Shown here one piece after another: positions 34,001-38,510 of a stretch of DNA of 64,000 bases. The notes under the pieces are model-generated. The model made no database searches. It saw only the letters and a program-made list of their open reading frames with translations, and was not told the DNA's origin. Within the stretch, counting starts at the first letter, position 1. Every line of letters starts with the position of its first letter. A program made the position numbers and the translations under genes. The DNA is from Alligator mississippiensis (taxonomy: Eukaryota; Chordata; Crocodylia; Alligatoridae): NCBI RefSeq assembly GCF_030867095.1, contig NC_081828.1, positions 3,673,001 to 3,737,000 of the forward strand, written 5' to 3'.

Positions 34001-35003
34001 CACCCTAACCTGGCACAGGTAAAGCTGGGGGACCACAGCAACCCCTTTTACCAGAGATAATGATAATAATAATCAGACTTGTTGCAAAAGTCTTTATCAT
34101 ATCTGTGGTATCCATGTCTTTAAATAGTTCATCCTCAATTGATAACGTTGCCAGTCCCATATATCTGCAATATTAAAACTTTTTTTTTTTTTGCACCTCT
34201 CTGGACAGGCTGCTTCAGTGCTTTACTGTCCTCTTGGTGAGAGAGTTTTTCCTAATATCCAACCTCAACTTCCCTTGCTGCAGCTGGAGCCCATTGCTCC
34301 TTGTCCTGTCTTCTGCCCCCACTGAGACCAGCCCAGCTCCATCCTCTTTGTAACCCCCCTGCAGGGAGGTGAAGGCTGCTATTCAATCCCGCTCGGTCGT
34401 CTCTTCTCCGGACTAAATCAGCCCAGTTCCCTCAGCCTCTCCTCCCCAGTCATGCCCCCGAGTCCACAAACCATTATCATTGCCCTCCGCTGGACTCTCT
34501 CCAATGTGTCCACATCCTTTCTGTAGTGGGGGCCTACAGCTGGACACCGGACTCCAGATGTGTCCTCCCCAGTGCTGAATAGAGGGGAAGAATCACTGCC
34601 CTTGATCCACTGGCAATGCCCCCACAGCTGTGTGTAGCTGCACCCCAAATATTGTGTGACCCCCTTAAAAGGCTCTCACAGCCCCCCAGGGGACAGAATC
34701 ACCGGACTAAGGGAAGGGTCATCTCCAGCCCATTGGGAGAGGGTGCAGGGTGCTGGGCAGCCTGTGGTCTCTCCTGGGGGGGTTCATGGCAGCCCTGCTG
34801 GGGGCACCTACCTGCTCCCTAAATGTCAAGGCAGCCTTCTGCATCCGCTCCAGCCTCTGCTCTCTCTTCCTCCTGGCTTCTTCCACCTGCTTCCAGAGCG
34901 CTGCTCTCCTCTTCCAGCGCAGCAGCCAGATGGTGACCACCAAGCAGCACAGCACCGCAGTGCCCAGGTAGGGATTGAGCCACGTCTCTCCGGGGAAAGG
35001 CAT
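6905..35003 (-). CDS. FAAH: Fatty-acid amide hydrolase 1-like, copy A: complete 15-exon gene
   Basis: FAAH enzymes are membrane-bound serine hydrolases that cleave fatty-acid amides such as anandamide and oleamide. Coding exons on the minus strand: 34812-35003, 32873-32986, 29389-29532, 28451-28584, 27116-27322, 26302-26342, 21373-21497, 20288-20413, 17706-17803, 15266-15365, 13046-13086, 10161-10200, 8501-8609, 7131-7276, 6905-7033. They total 1746 bases, 581 residues plus TGA; human FAAH has 579 residues and also 15 coding exons. All introns are GT-AG and the phase is continuous. Residues 12-28 form a membrane helix. The amidase triad is intact: Lys144 (SVKD), Ser219 (GGSSGG) and nucleophile Ser243 (GTDIGGS). 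The start was chosen by alignment with the human N-terminus; an A lies at -3. Similarity is high in the core and lower elsewhere, so a sauropsid FAAH-like paralogue (the vitamin D3 hydroxylase-associated protein group) is possible. Family call is firm; orthology is not. Confidence 0.93.
7131..7276 (-). CDS. FAAH: FAAH-like copy A exon 14 (residues 491-539)
   Basis: It encodes LVSYTILHNFLDFPAGVVPV, then TTVTEEDEEALKSYKGYHHD and WYDKLLVK. The SYT.L.N.LDFPAGVVPVTTVT block is nearly as in human. Acceptor TTTTACAG, donor GTTTGT. Residue 497 (Ile here, Val in copy B) aligns with position 495. Confidence 0.94.
7480..8009. mobile_element. ACCGTATT-family MITE-like repeat in intron 13, copy A
   Basis: CAACATGCATCTTCCC near 7498 and GGAATGCGCATTACATGTGAG near 7540 are family-like inner blocks. 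The right end at 7957-8009 runs CGGGGTGTGTATCTTATTCT to GGCAGAAAATACGGT, close to the inverse of the 6071 end. Borders are approximate. Confidence 0.4.
8501..8609 (-). CDS. FAAH: FAAH-like copy A exon 13 (residues 455-490)
   Basis: It encodes EYKREFMADWRKLDLDVMLC, then PMFGPAFKAGYPSKLS, aligning with human VYRKTVIAQWRALDLDVVLTPMLAPAL. Acceptor CTCTTAG, donor GTATAA. Three residues at the exon ends differ in copy B (E455G, L489I, S490P). Confidence 0.9.
8627..8712 (-). mobile_element. CR1 LINE 3'-end fragment, copy A
   Basis: AATCATAGAAACCGAGGGTGG followed by GGAAGGGAGCTCAGGAGGTC is a CR1 tail lying just upstream of the exon 13 acceptor. It is shared with copy B at 45782-45867, so it predates the duplication. 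Confidence 0.75.
8953..9110. repeat. 158-bp direct repeat, left member (copy A)
   Basis: The stretch from the A-run and GTGTGATCCATCAATTTTG to TATGCTGCACTC is repeated at 9846-10010, on the other side of the CR1 insertion. Copy B has only this left member. Confidence 0.9.
9111..9845 (-). mobile_element. CR1 LINE, 5'-truncated, copy A version
   Basis: Minus-strand CR1: the tail TTATAGATTCATAGATGTTA is at the left and the coding end reads back through PREVVLSPTLGVFKRRLDEY to QHTYSLGNDLLGG, where it stops abruptly at GGAC plus an A-run. Copy B has the same insertion point, but its CR1 extends about 1.5 kb further. Confidence 0.95.
9846..10010. repeat. 158-bp direct repeat, right member (copy A only)
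   Basis: It repeats 8953-9110 with two substitutions and a two-base indel and is followed directly by the unique TGTCTATACTGCACC. It replaces the 5' part of the CR1 that copy B still has. Confidence 0.9.
10161..10200 (-). CDS. FAAH: FAAH-like copy A exon 12 (40-bp microexon)
   Basis: It completes Arg441 and encodes SVKEVWALHSEIE, matching human SAGKLWELQHEIE. Acceptor TGTTTAG, donor GTAATG. Phase and length fit its neighbours exactly. Identical in copy B. Confidence 0.88.
10418..10610 (+). mobile_element. CR1 LINE 3' fragment, copy A
   Basis: AAGTCCTGGAACCGGCTACC, then GGTTGGACAGACACTCATCTG and GGTCTAGATATGATCTCCTG, is the WNRLP...ending of CR1 ORF2 with its tail. Copy B lacks 73 bases of it (about 10497-10569). 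Confidence 0.75.
11060..11167 (+). mobile_element. Old LINE fragment (L2/L3-like), left part
   Basis: CACTGGCTTCCAATAGCTTT, then TTCAAGGTGCTGGTCTTGAC and AAATGGCCTGGG, matches the C-terminal coding style of L2/L3-clade LINEs. It is interrupted by the 898-bp insertion and resumes at 12071; in copy B it is continuous (49447-49820). Confidence 0.6.
11168..12065. mobile_element. 898-bp insertion present only in copy A; family uncertain
   Basis: Copy B has the empty site. The insertion is flanked by a 5-bp duplication CTAAG (11163-11167 and 12066-12070). Its ends carry a short inverted repeat (TGACGGCGGC near the start, GCCGACGTCA near the end), and it is much richer in GC than its surroundings. 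The TG...CA ends with a 5-bp target duplication would fit a lone LTR-type fossil; a non-autonomous DNA element is the alternative. I see no recognisable protein domain in it. Confidence 0.8.
12071..12335 (+). mobile_element. Old LINE fragment (L2/L3-like), right part
   Basis: It encodes remnants such as TWNFLPLESCHSASLDIF and YKAFLFEQEF, the typical end of L2/L3-type ORF2. It continues the fragment at 11060-11167. Confidence 0.6.
12546..12890. mobile_element. MITE with GTCTACATGTGC-type ends, copy A
   Basis: The left end GCGTCTACATGTGCAAGTAA and the right end CTCATGCAGACACACCC are imperfect inverted repeats of the same kind as the 20679, 25842 and 37311 elements. Inside is a short hairpin (AACTCTGGTGCACACTGCGC CAGAGTT). 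It is shared with copy B at 50031-50375. Confidence 0.6.
13046..13086 (-). CDS. FAAH: FAAH-like copy A exon 11 (41-bp microexon)
   Basis: It encodes IPRLSKILGNLVT plus two bases, matching human LPRLSAFLSNMK. Acceptor is a T/C-rich run ending CTTAG, donor GTGAGT. Residue 434 (Ile here, Met in copy B) aligns with rat/human Phe432 of the membrane-access channel. Confidence 0.88.
13413..13942 (+). mobile_element. CR1 LINE fragment, copy A
   Basis: It runs from CAGTTTTGGGTCCCCCACTA, through GAGGAGAGGCTGAGGGAACT and GTGGTGAAGCACTGGAACAG, to the tail TTTCTATGATTCTATTCTT. This is the 3' part of a second CR1 subfamily. It is in copy B at 50898-51427. Confidence 0.9.
13943..15265. other. Intron 10 sequence, nothing recognised
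   Basis: No repeat or gene is recognised between the CR1 tail and exon 10. By hand this stretch differs from copy B at about 10 sites in 1.3 kb. Confidence 0.5.
15266..15365 (-). CDS. FAAH: FAAH-like copy A exon 10 (residues 394-427), membrane cap
   Basis: It encodes KGELKEPYARQFLLMTKMPD, then WFKKFISWITGPI. It aligns over 33 residues with human KGDFVDPCLG...PQWLKGLLAFLVKPL, the amphipathic membrane-binding cap. Acceptor CTTTCAG, donor GTAAGA. Residue 419 is Phe here and Leu in copy B. Confidence 0.9.
16321..17258 (-). mobile_element. CR1 LINE, internally deleted, copy A
   Basis: Minus-strand CR1 with tail GATTCATAGATTCATAGATG at the left. Reverse-transcriptase coding sequence follows in 16433-17176, including VPIFKKGRKEDPGNYRPVSL and the catalytic FADDTKLWG box. 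Compared with copy B (53806-55297) it lacks 554 bases of the C-terminal coding part just inside the tail. Confidence 0.95.
17655..17690. repeat. CA-rich microsatellite
   Basis: A short GTGCACACACACAAACACAC tract in intron 9; also in copy B. Confidence 0.6.
17706..17803 (-). CDS. FAAH: FAAH-like copy A exon 9 (residues 362-393 and part of 394)
   Basis: It encodes LVPFKPHFSEDFFFNVCLTG, then LFADGSSTYVDN, aligning without gaps with human LVPFLPSNI...GGLFSDGGHTFLQN. Acceptor TTTTTAG, donor GTAAGT. Residue 380 is Thr here and Met in copy B. Confidence 0.9.
18566..18980 (+). mobile_element. CR1 LINE fragment, copy A
   Basis: GACTCGTGAGGAGAGGCCAAG, then GTTGAGGTTGGATATTAGGG and the tail CATTGTCTATCATTCTGTGA, is the same subfamily as 13413-13942. 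It is in copy B at 56605-57019. Confidence 0.88.
19012..19735 (+). mobile_element. CR1 LINE fragment (C-terminal ORF2 and tail), copy A
   Basis: It encodes MNMGRQCGDAIRKANRTLSC, then LVRPQLEYCVQLWAPHFRRD, RPYEERLRDLNLFSLHKRRL and PREVVLALTLGVFKRRLDEH, with one frame break near 19280. It is followed by a GGTCGGACTTGATGATCTGC tail and ATGAAACTATGAAA. It is in copy B at 57051-57774. Confidence 0.93.
20288..20413 (-). CDS. FAAH: FAAH-like copy A exon 8 (residues 320-361)
   Basis: It encodes VYASSRPLRIGYYDTDSLTL and then TPSMRRAVLETKKLLEDAGHT, which follows human VYTSSQPLRVGYYETD...MRRAVLETK. In phase 0 at both ends, 42 codons. Identical in copy B. Confidence 0.94.
20679..21070. mobile_element. 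MITE with long inner hairpin, copy A
   Basis: The ends GGGCATGTCTACATGTGCA and TGCACATGTAGACACACCC are inverted repeats. The interior is full of inverted TTACTGCACAGTAA-type motifs. A near-perfect palindrome at about 20890-20931 (GTAAATTTGCTACCTGCAT and its inverse) sits in the centre. No transposase is present. Confidence 0.8.
21373..21497 (-). CDS. FAAH: FAAH-like copy A exon 7 (residues 278-319)
   Basis: It encodes IPAIGPMARDVDSLALFMRA, then LLCDDLFRLDSSVPPMPFKEE. The GPMARDV.SLAL..RALLC.D.FRLD..VPP.PF pattern is close to human. Donor GTAAAG. Identical in copy B. Confidence 0.94.
21985..24628 (+). mobile_element. Long CR1 LINE (endonuclease end to tail), copy A
   Basis: At 22018-22404 the C-terminal part of the CR1 endonuclease is readable (VVMGDLNHPDICWEEQ and GSLGDSDYHLVEFTIQ). 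Then come the reverse-transcriptase start (VPIFKNERRDEPGNFRPVSL), the middle (FLDFRKAFDTLLHPILIGKL) and the C-terminal end (FTVSVAGIWNGLPREVVLSP), up to the tail CTATGAATCTATGATCTATG. It is broken by frameshifts, a foreign block at 22715-22870 and, in this copy only, a deletion near 23838 that removes the FADD region. Confidence 0.93.
22715..22870 (+). repeat. Foreign block inside CR1, repeated inverted at about 25590-25757
   Basis: This block interrupts the CR1 coding sequence. It contains GCCAAAGGCTTTGTGGTCTC and GATCTTGGATGTATTTGGGT, and the same text appears on the opposite strand about 3 kb away. On the sense strand both read FLLPKALWSLSGDQKKNLAT (or a near match). I do not recognise it. 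Confidence 0.75.
25590..25757 (-). repeat. Inverted copy of the 22715-22870 block
   Basis: The reverse strand contains GGTATCCTCTCTAAAAGCGA preceded by CAAAAGAAGAGCCTGGCAAG, matching the block inside the CR1. It is outside any CR1, so it may be the source or another member of an unnamed repeat family. Confidence 0.7.
25842..26062. mobile_element. MITE with CACGTGTAGATG-type ends
   Basis: GCACGTGTAGATGCGACC at the left and GCATGTGTAGATGTGCCC at the right, with an inner inverted pair around GGCACTAACTTTAGTGC, mark a short fold-back element of the same style as those at 12546 and 20679. Confidence 0.6.
26135..26275 (+). mobile_element. CR1 LINE 3'-end fragment
   Basis: TGGTTTGGATAGGGATGATC, then GGTTGGACTACATGACCTTC and TTCTATGATTCTAG, is a CR1 tail, abutting exon 6 by about 30 bases. 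Confidence 0.8.
26302..26342 (-). CDS. FAAH: FAAH-like copy A exon 6 (41-bp microexon)
   Basis: Between acceptor TTTCCACAG and donor GTAGGA, 41 bases join exons 5 and 7 in frame to give SQKGMVAILRGQKSAIPAIG. The join has the same length as human SKSGLKGCVYGQEAVRLSVG. It is too short to stand out as an open frame; phase and length fit support it. Confidence 0.88.
27116..27322 (-). CDS. FAAH: FAAH-like copy A exon 5 (residues 195-264), amidase signature
   Basis: This exon carries the amidase signature: SPGGSSGGEGALIGSGGS followed by GTDIGGSLR. Ser219 and nucleophile Ser243 match human Ser217 and Ser241. It ends with FCGICAFKPTGSRL, in phase 2, at donor GTACCC. It is the best conserved part of the gene. 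Confidence 0.96.
27565..27960. mobile_element. ACCGTATT-family MITE-like remnant
   Basis: ATTGTATTTACTTGCATGCC at the left and GGCATGCAAGGAGATATGGT at the right are inverted relatives of the 6071 family ends. Borders are approximate and the copy is decayed. Confidence 0.4.
28039..28225. mobile_element. hAT-type MITE (187 bp) with perfect 8-bp TSD
   Basis: The ends CAGGGGCGGGCGATTA and GTTTTGCCCACCCCTG are the classic CAGGGGTGGGCAAAC-type hAT inverted repeats, and the interior carries the GGGGCCCCGCGGGCTGG style text. The flanks are TGGTAGAG at 28031-28038 and 28226-28233. Confidence 0.92.
28451..28584 (-). CDS. FAAH: FAAH-like copy A exon 4 (residues 151-194 and part of 195)
   Basis: It encodes GHDSTMGFLKNLNRPAAEDS, then VVVQVLKRQGAIPF and SNVPQGLL, ending on the first two bases of Ser195. 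The DSVVV.VLK.QGA.PF..(T/S)NVPQ pattern is that of human exon 4. Acceptor TTTTCAG, donor GTAAAT. Confidence 0.92.
29389..29532 (-). CDS. FAAH: FAAH-like copy A exon 3 (residues 103-150), catalytic Lys
   Basis: It encodes AFQVNKDINCLTDF and then GLLYGIPVSVKDSIECK. The Lys of SVKD (residue 144) matches catalytic Lys142 of human FAAH. The exon is 48 codons against 45 in human, the extra residues being in the charged KKQEKK linker. Acceptor TTTCAAAG, donor GTATAG. Confidence 0.93.
29705..29965. mobile_element. Palindromic interspersed repeat (GTTGTAGCCATGCTGGTCTAA type)
   Basis: It begins GGTTGTAGCCATGCTGGTCT, passes through CTTTTATTAGACCAACTGAG, and ends with the inverse CCTAATAAAAGATACCACAT. 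The centre has the paired GCAAGCTTTTGGGTGTAATT and CGCCCGAAAGCTTACAAAGA. A second, shorter copy is at 36763-36895. Confidence 0.65.
30183..31318 (-). mobile_element. CR1 LINE with internal loss of the RT core
   Basis: Reading the minus strand from 31298, the end of the endonuclease (LGDSDHCLLEFTIQ) and the following linker (RLVREALRSWRGGELRVQDE) run straight into the C-terminal part (RLENSLLISAEAEKDLGVVI, then VLAPTLGVFKRRLDRHLAGV). The reverse transcriptase between them is missing. Tail at 30183-30280. Confidence 0.9.
31319..32872. other. Intron 2 sequence without a firm feature
   Basis: Part of 31995-32330 looks like decayed MITE text (TAACACGTGC-like motifs), and 32110-32190 resembles a MIR-type SINE, but neither is firm. 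No gene is seen. Confidence 0.35.
32873..32986 (-). CDS. FAAH: FAAH-like copy A exon 2 (residues 65-102)
   Basis: It encodes NPGVEADRILSLPLVELSEE and continues to YTYLDK, aligning without gaps with human exon 2 (NPDLDSEALLALPLPQL...). The acceptor is a CCCTCCCTCAG tract and the donor is GTGAGA. It is in phase 0 at both ends, 38 codons. Confidence 0.92.
33193..33268. repeat. Partial tandem repeat, period about 52 bp
   Basis: GGCCTGGACCATCCTGGAGG at 33193 recurs as GGCTGGACCATCCTAGAGG at 33245, each preceded by GAGGTT. Two units only. Confidence 0.7.
33841..34025 (-). mobile_element. CR1 LINE 3'-end fragment
   Basis: AGGATCATAGAGAAGTGGGG, then GGAAGGGACCTCCAGAGGTC and CCATCCCATACAATCCATAA, is a CR1 tail of the same subfamily as 26135-26275 in the opposite orientation. 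Confidence 0.85.
34195..34640 (-). mobile_element. CR1 LINE fragment
   Basis: CCTAATATCCAACCTCAACT, then CCCTTGCTGCAGCTGGAGCC and GTGTCCACATCCTTTCTGTA, is the reverse complement of the 13413-13942 type. It ends about 170 bases from the exon 1 donor. Confidence 0.85.
34812..35003 (-). CDS. FAAH: FAAH-like copy A exon 1 (residues 1-64)
   Basis: The exon begins MPFPGETWLNPYLGTAVLCC and includes the hydrophobic helix that anchors FAAH in the endoplasmic reticulum membrane, followed by a basic, charged stretch (RWKRRAALWKQVEEARRKRE). It ends FREQ, in phase 0, at donor GTAGGT, matching the human exon 1/2 border (65 residues in human). The frame stays open for 84 codons upstream to an ATG at 35255, so a longer N-terminus cannot be excluded. 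Confidence 0.9.
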
Positions 35004-36519
35004 CTTGCTCCCACAGAGAGCACCAGGCCTGGGTACTGGACCTGTCCCTGCCGCTTCCCAGCCCTGGATCACGAGGCAGGGAGCCCGCAGGAGGGATCTT
35101 GGAGCCTCTCCAAGGCACAGGTGAAATGCTGCCATCCACAGGGGGATGGAGGCATCTCTCTGCCTCTGCAAAAGCCTCCAGATCCTCTTTAATTCCTCCT
35201 CAGTGCCATCCTTTGGAAGCCCCCGGCCTCTCCCCCCACCCCAGATTGCCTGCACACTGCGAGGTCTTGCAGACAGGGGTAGAGATGGCTTGCAAAGAGG
35301 CTTCTCAAAGGCACTGCTCTTCCCAGGTAGAAGCTGGCAAGCCCCTGGTGCTTCTTTGCAGAGGGGCTCTGCTGCTCGACCCGACCCCCAGCACCTTGTC
35401 AGCTGCTCCTAAGCGCTACGGAGGACTCGCCCTGGCCAGCCAGTCTTGCCATAAACCGAAGCAACGGGAAAAACAATAAAAGAGCAAGCTCCCTTCCTCC
35501 CATCTGCTGGGGAAATGAGCCTTCCTCGTTTTCTTGGCAATGGAAGATGCAGGCGCTGCAGCCCACAGCAAGGTTCCTGATGCTCTCTGGCACCTGGCCC
35601 ATTGCTAACATCTTCTGAAGAAGAAACCCCTTGCAGGCAGTTATACCTTTTTATTTTAGCGGGGGGCAAGGGAATCGTGGAGAGTCCAAATCATCATCCA
35701 GTGCAGCACGGGCCCACCCAGGGGCAAGGCAAGGCAGTGAGAAGCAGCTGGGAGGTGCAAGGGGATGTCCTTCTGCCTGGGTTTTTCGCAGTTCAGCAAC
35801 AGGAGGGAGAGCTGCTGTGGAGGCTGGGCTGGCAGCAGGGCTTTTGCTGCTGTTTTCTGCCTTTTGGTTCCTCCGTTCTCCTGTGGTACCACGGACAAGG
35901 CTACCGCAGGAGGCTACCGCCAAGGCTCAGGTCAGAAGACTATAGTTATTTTGCTAGGTGGGACCTTCAGCTGGTAACTGTATGGGATTGGCACCATGCT
36001 CTCGAAAAGGCTCTTCATGCAAACAGCTACATGGGACCCATGGTTTCAACCCCGGGATTTCAAAGGGGAATGCAGAGAGTCGAAGACACGGCTTTCGGGG
36101 TGCTGCTTGGCAGGGATTTCTGCTCATCTCATGTCCTGCTGTGTGGCTCAGGTAGCACGACCATGCCAACGAGGTGGAAGGTTTTGGAGGGTTTTTTTGC
36201 TGCTAAAACCTGATGGGCCCTTTACCCTTTTCCCAGGGCTCTCTGATTCGAAAGTCCCCTCAGGCCTGACCTGCTGCATCTGTTCTGCGTCGCTGCACCC
36301 ACGGTGAATGCTCCAGGGCTGGTGGATCTAGGGCTAAGCAACGTGTGTCCTCACGGAGCGTTCCCTACCCTGCCTTAATCCCTGCGTGGAGTAAGGAGAG
36401 CAAACTGAATCCCTCCAGGAGCCATCAGCTTTGTCTCAGCAAGCCCTAGCCGTACATATCATGATCCTCACGGCTCCTTGCAGTGGGGAGCTCTTGAATT
36501 GTCTCCACTCTGCGCTTTG
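35004..36519. other. Region upstream of the copy A start codon
   Basis: This should hold the promoter and 5' UTR of copy A. I see no clear TATA box at a convincing place and no strong CpG island. Open frames on both strands look like chance in GC-rich DNA. The frame of exon 1 stays open to 35255. Confidence 0.4.
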
Positions 36520-36610
36520 TACTTTGTAGTTGTTAGGGGCTGGAAAGGACCTTACAGATCATTGTCCAGCCCCCCTGCATACAGAGAGGCCTTTTCCCTT
36601 TGAATAACCC
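36520..36610 (-). mobile_element. CR1 LINE 3'-tail fragment
   Basis: GTTAGGGGCTGGAAAGGACC followed by CAGATCATTGTCCAGCCCCC is a decayed CR1 tail. Confidence 0.6.
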
Positions 36611-36654
36611 CCCAGAGGTAGCTTATGTGATACCTGGAACCGTTGTGTCAGGTA

Positions 36655-36762
36655 TCCATAGATTCATAGATGTTCGGGTCGGAAGCGACCTCAGTAGGTC
36701 ATCGAGTCTGACCCCTGCCCTGGGCAGGAAAGAGCGCTGGGGTCAGACGACCCCGGCTAGGT
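36655..36762 (-). mobile_element. CR1 LINE 3'-tail fragment
   Basis: CATAGATTCATAGATGTTCG, then GGTCGGAAGCGACCTCAGTA and GGCAGGAAAGAGCGCTGGGG, is a clear CR1 tail cut off at 36762, where the next repeat begins. Confidence 0.9.
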
Positions 36763-36895
36763 TGTAGCCGCATCGGTCTAAAGGCAAAGGGAATCCGAAC
36801 TTGTGGTAGAGGTGCTATCTTGTATTAGACCAACTAGATTTTTGCAAAGAAAACAGTTCTTTCATTGCAAACTTTTGGGCACAAGCACCCTGGTC
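36763..36895. mobile_element. Fragment of the GTTGTAGCC-type repeat
   Basis: GGTTGTAGCCGCATCGGTCT, then TCTTGTATTAGACCAACTAG and GCAAACTTTTGGGCACAAGC, matches the left half of the 29705-29965 element. It abuts the CR1 tail directly. Confidence 0.6.
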
Positions 36896-37310
36896 TACAT
36901 GGAGCCGTTGACCTCCGAGTCAGGCCTCGCTTGAGTGGTGACGCTTGTCTCCTCAGTAGAAGAGGTGCAGAGGAGGCTGGGACGACCCATTTCGGAGTGC
37001 GGTCGCATCATAGGTATAGTGTAATGTTGAGGAAGCCTTTCAGGCTGGTGTAGCCCTTGACCTGGGGGTCCACGGTGGGTTTGTGTGATGCAGACACCTG
37101 CCCCCTGGAACTATACTGACACAGCCCATAGATGAGACCCCTGGACTAGCTAGTTGTATTCTGTGCACAGCTCCGGTATTAACTCCACGTGCCCCGGGGT
37201 AAGGGTCACCCTCTTCATCCTTCATTTGCTCCTCAAAAAGTGTGTGTGTGGGGAGGGGGGAGAGGGGGGTGTTCCCTTCCGTGCAGATCCCTGGATGGAA
37301 AGGACCACTT

Positions 37311-37566
37311 GGCCGCGTCTATAAGAGACACATAATGTGCAGTAGCCTAATCACACGGTGTGGTAGTGCGTCACAGCACAGACGGTGCTAATACACGACT
37401 GCACCGTATCATCAGGCTAATGCGCTGTAGCAGCACTCAAAAGGCGTTCGCTGGCACGACTGCGCAGTAACTGTAGTCACTGCACACTTATTTAGTACTT
37501 CATTAAGCAAGTACTGAATTAATGCGCAGTAACTACTGTGGATTAACGAACGTGTAGACGTGGCCC
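37311..37566. mobile_element. MITE with GGCC(A/G)CGTCTA ends
   Basis: GGCCGCGTCTATAAGAGACA at the left and ACGTGTAGACGTGGCCC at the right are inverted, with inner GCGCAGTAACT-type motifs. It is the same general group as 12546, 20679 and 25842. Confidence 0.7.
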
Positions 37567-38279
37567 TTGAGAACCAAACGATTGCTACCTGAAGTGACTC
37601 CCAGCCAGTCATCAAGAGGCTCCATTTCCTGGGACCCTTTTTGTTGGGGGGTCTCTGCCTGCTTTTCCGAACAGCAACGGAGGGGGGAAAGGTAGACTTG
37701 CTGCAGCTTTATAGAGGGGGGGAGTCTGAGGCAGGTGGAGATGAAGGGACATGTTTAAGGTCCCTTGGGACAGAAGAAGGATTAGGATCTCTGCTGAGCA
37801 GCTGGCTGCTGGGATGCTAAGCTGGGACTCAGGAGAGCCACGCTCCATTCCCAGCTGTGTCACTAAAGCCAGAAACGGGCTTGGGAGGGGATGGTAGACT
37901 CCGAAGTGGTGATGCTGACAACCTCTGCTCAGCCCTCACCGAACCCAGGAGGTGCCTAAACCCCATAGACAGCCCTGTTTAAAGTTCCCTAAGCACTTGA
38001 CAATCCTCCTTCTGCAGAAGTCCTTCTGTTCGCTCCGTGCTGAGCTCTTTGAAGCTTGCCTATGCCTCCACCTGACACACAGTCGGTGTTAATGAGCCCT
38101 AAGGGTAAGTTCTTAATAGAAAGGGCCAAGCTGGCTGGGAGCGCACAGAATGCGCCATCCTTTTTGAAGTCAAGACCAGACTCTTTTCTACACAATCTGC
38201 TTTACTGAATAACTTGGAAACAAATAGGTAGAGTTTGCTCTCTTTTGCTATGCAGGATGCCCAAATGGATGGTCACAAT

Positions 38280-38341
38280 CAGGGCTGGATTAACCCTTTA
38301 GTGGGCCCTATGCAAACAAAGTCATGGGCCCCTACTTAATA

Positions 38342-38393
<52 letters not shown>

Positions 38394-38510
38394 GAGATAT
38401 ATATATATACACTCAGTAATTATAATATGTAAAATAAGCACAACTGGGCTCCTTCTTCCCATAGGGCCCTAGACACATGCCTTGTTTACCTATGCACTAA
38501 TCCAGCCCTG
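38280..38510. mobile_element. hAT-type MITE with CAGGGCTGGATTAA ends
   Basis: The left end CAGGGCTGGATTAACCC and right end CTAATCCAGCCCTG are inverted. The flanking eight bases GTCACAAT and ATCGCAAT agree at six positions, fitting an aged 8-bp target duplication. GGGCCCTATGCAAAC and CATAGGGCCC blocks lie just inside. Confidence 0.85.
38342..38393. repeat. (CTAT)n microsatellite
   Basis: About 13 CTAT units in a row lie inside the hAT MITE, followed by a short AT-dinucleotide run at 38395-38409. Confidence 0.97.

Noticed and set aside
34719-35255. A 178-codon single-exon protein
   Set aside because: Only 34812-35003 matches FAAH; the remainder is read-through past the GTAGGT donor and upstream leader.
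38342-38393. Regular repeats that might suggest a CRISPR-like array
   Set aside because: The unit is CTAT without spacers: a plain microsatellite inside a MITE.
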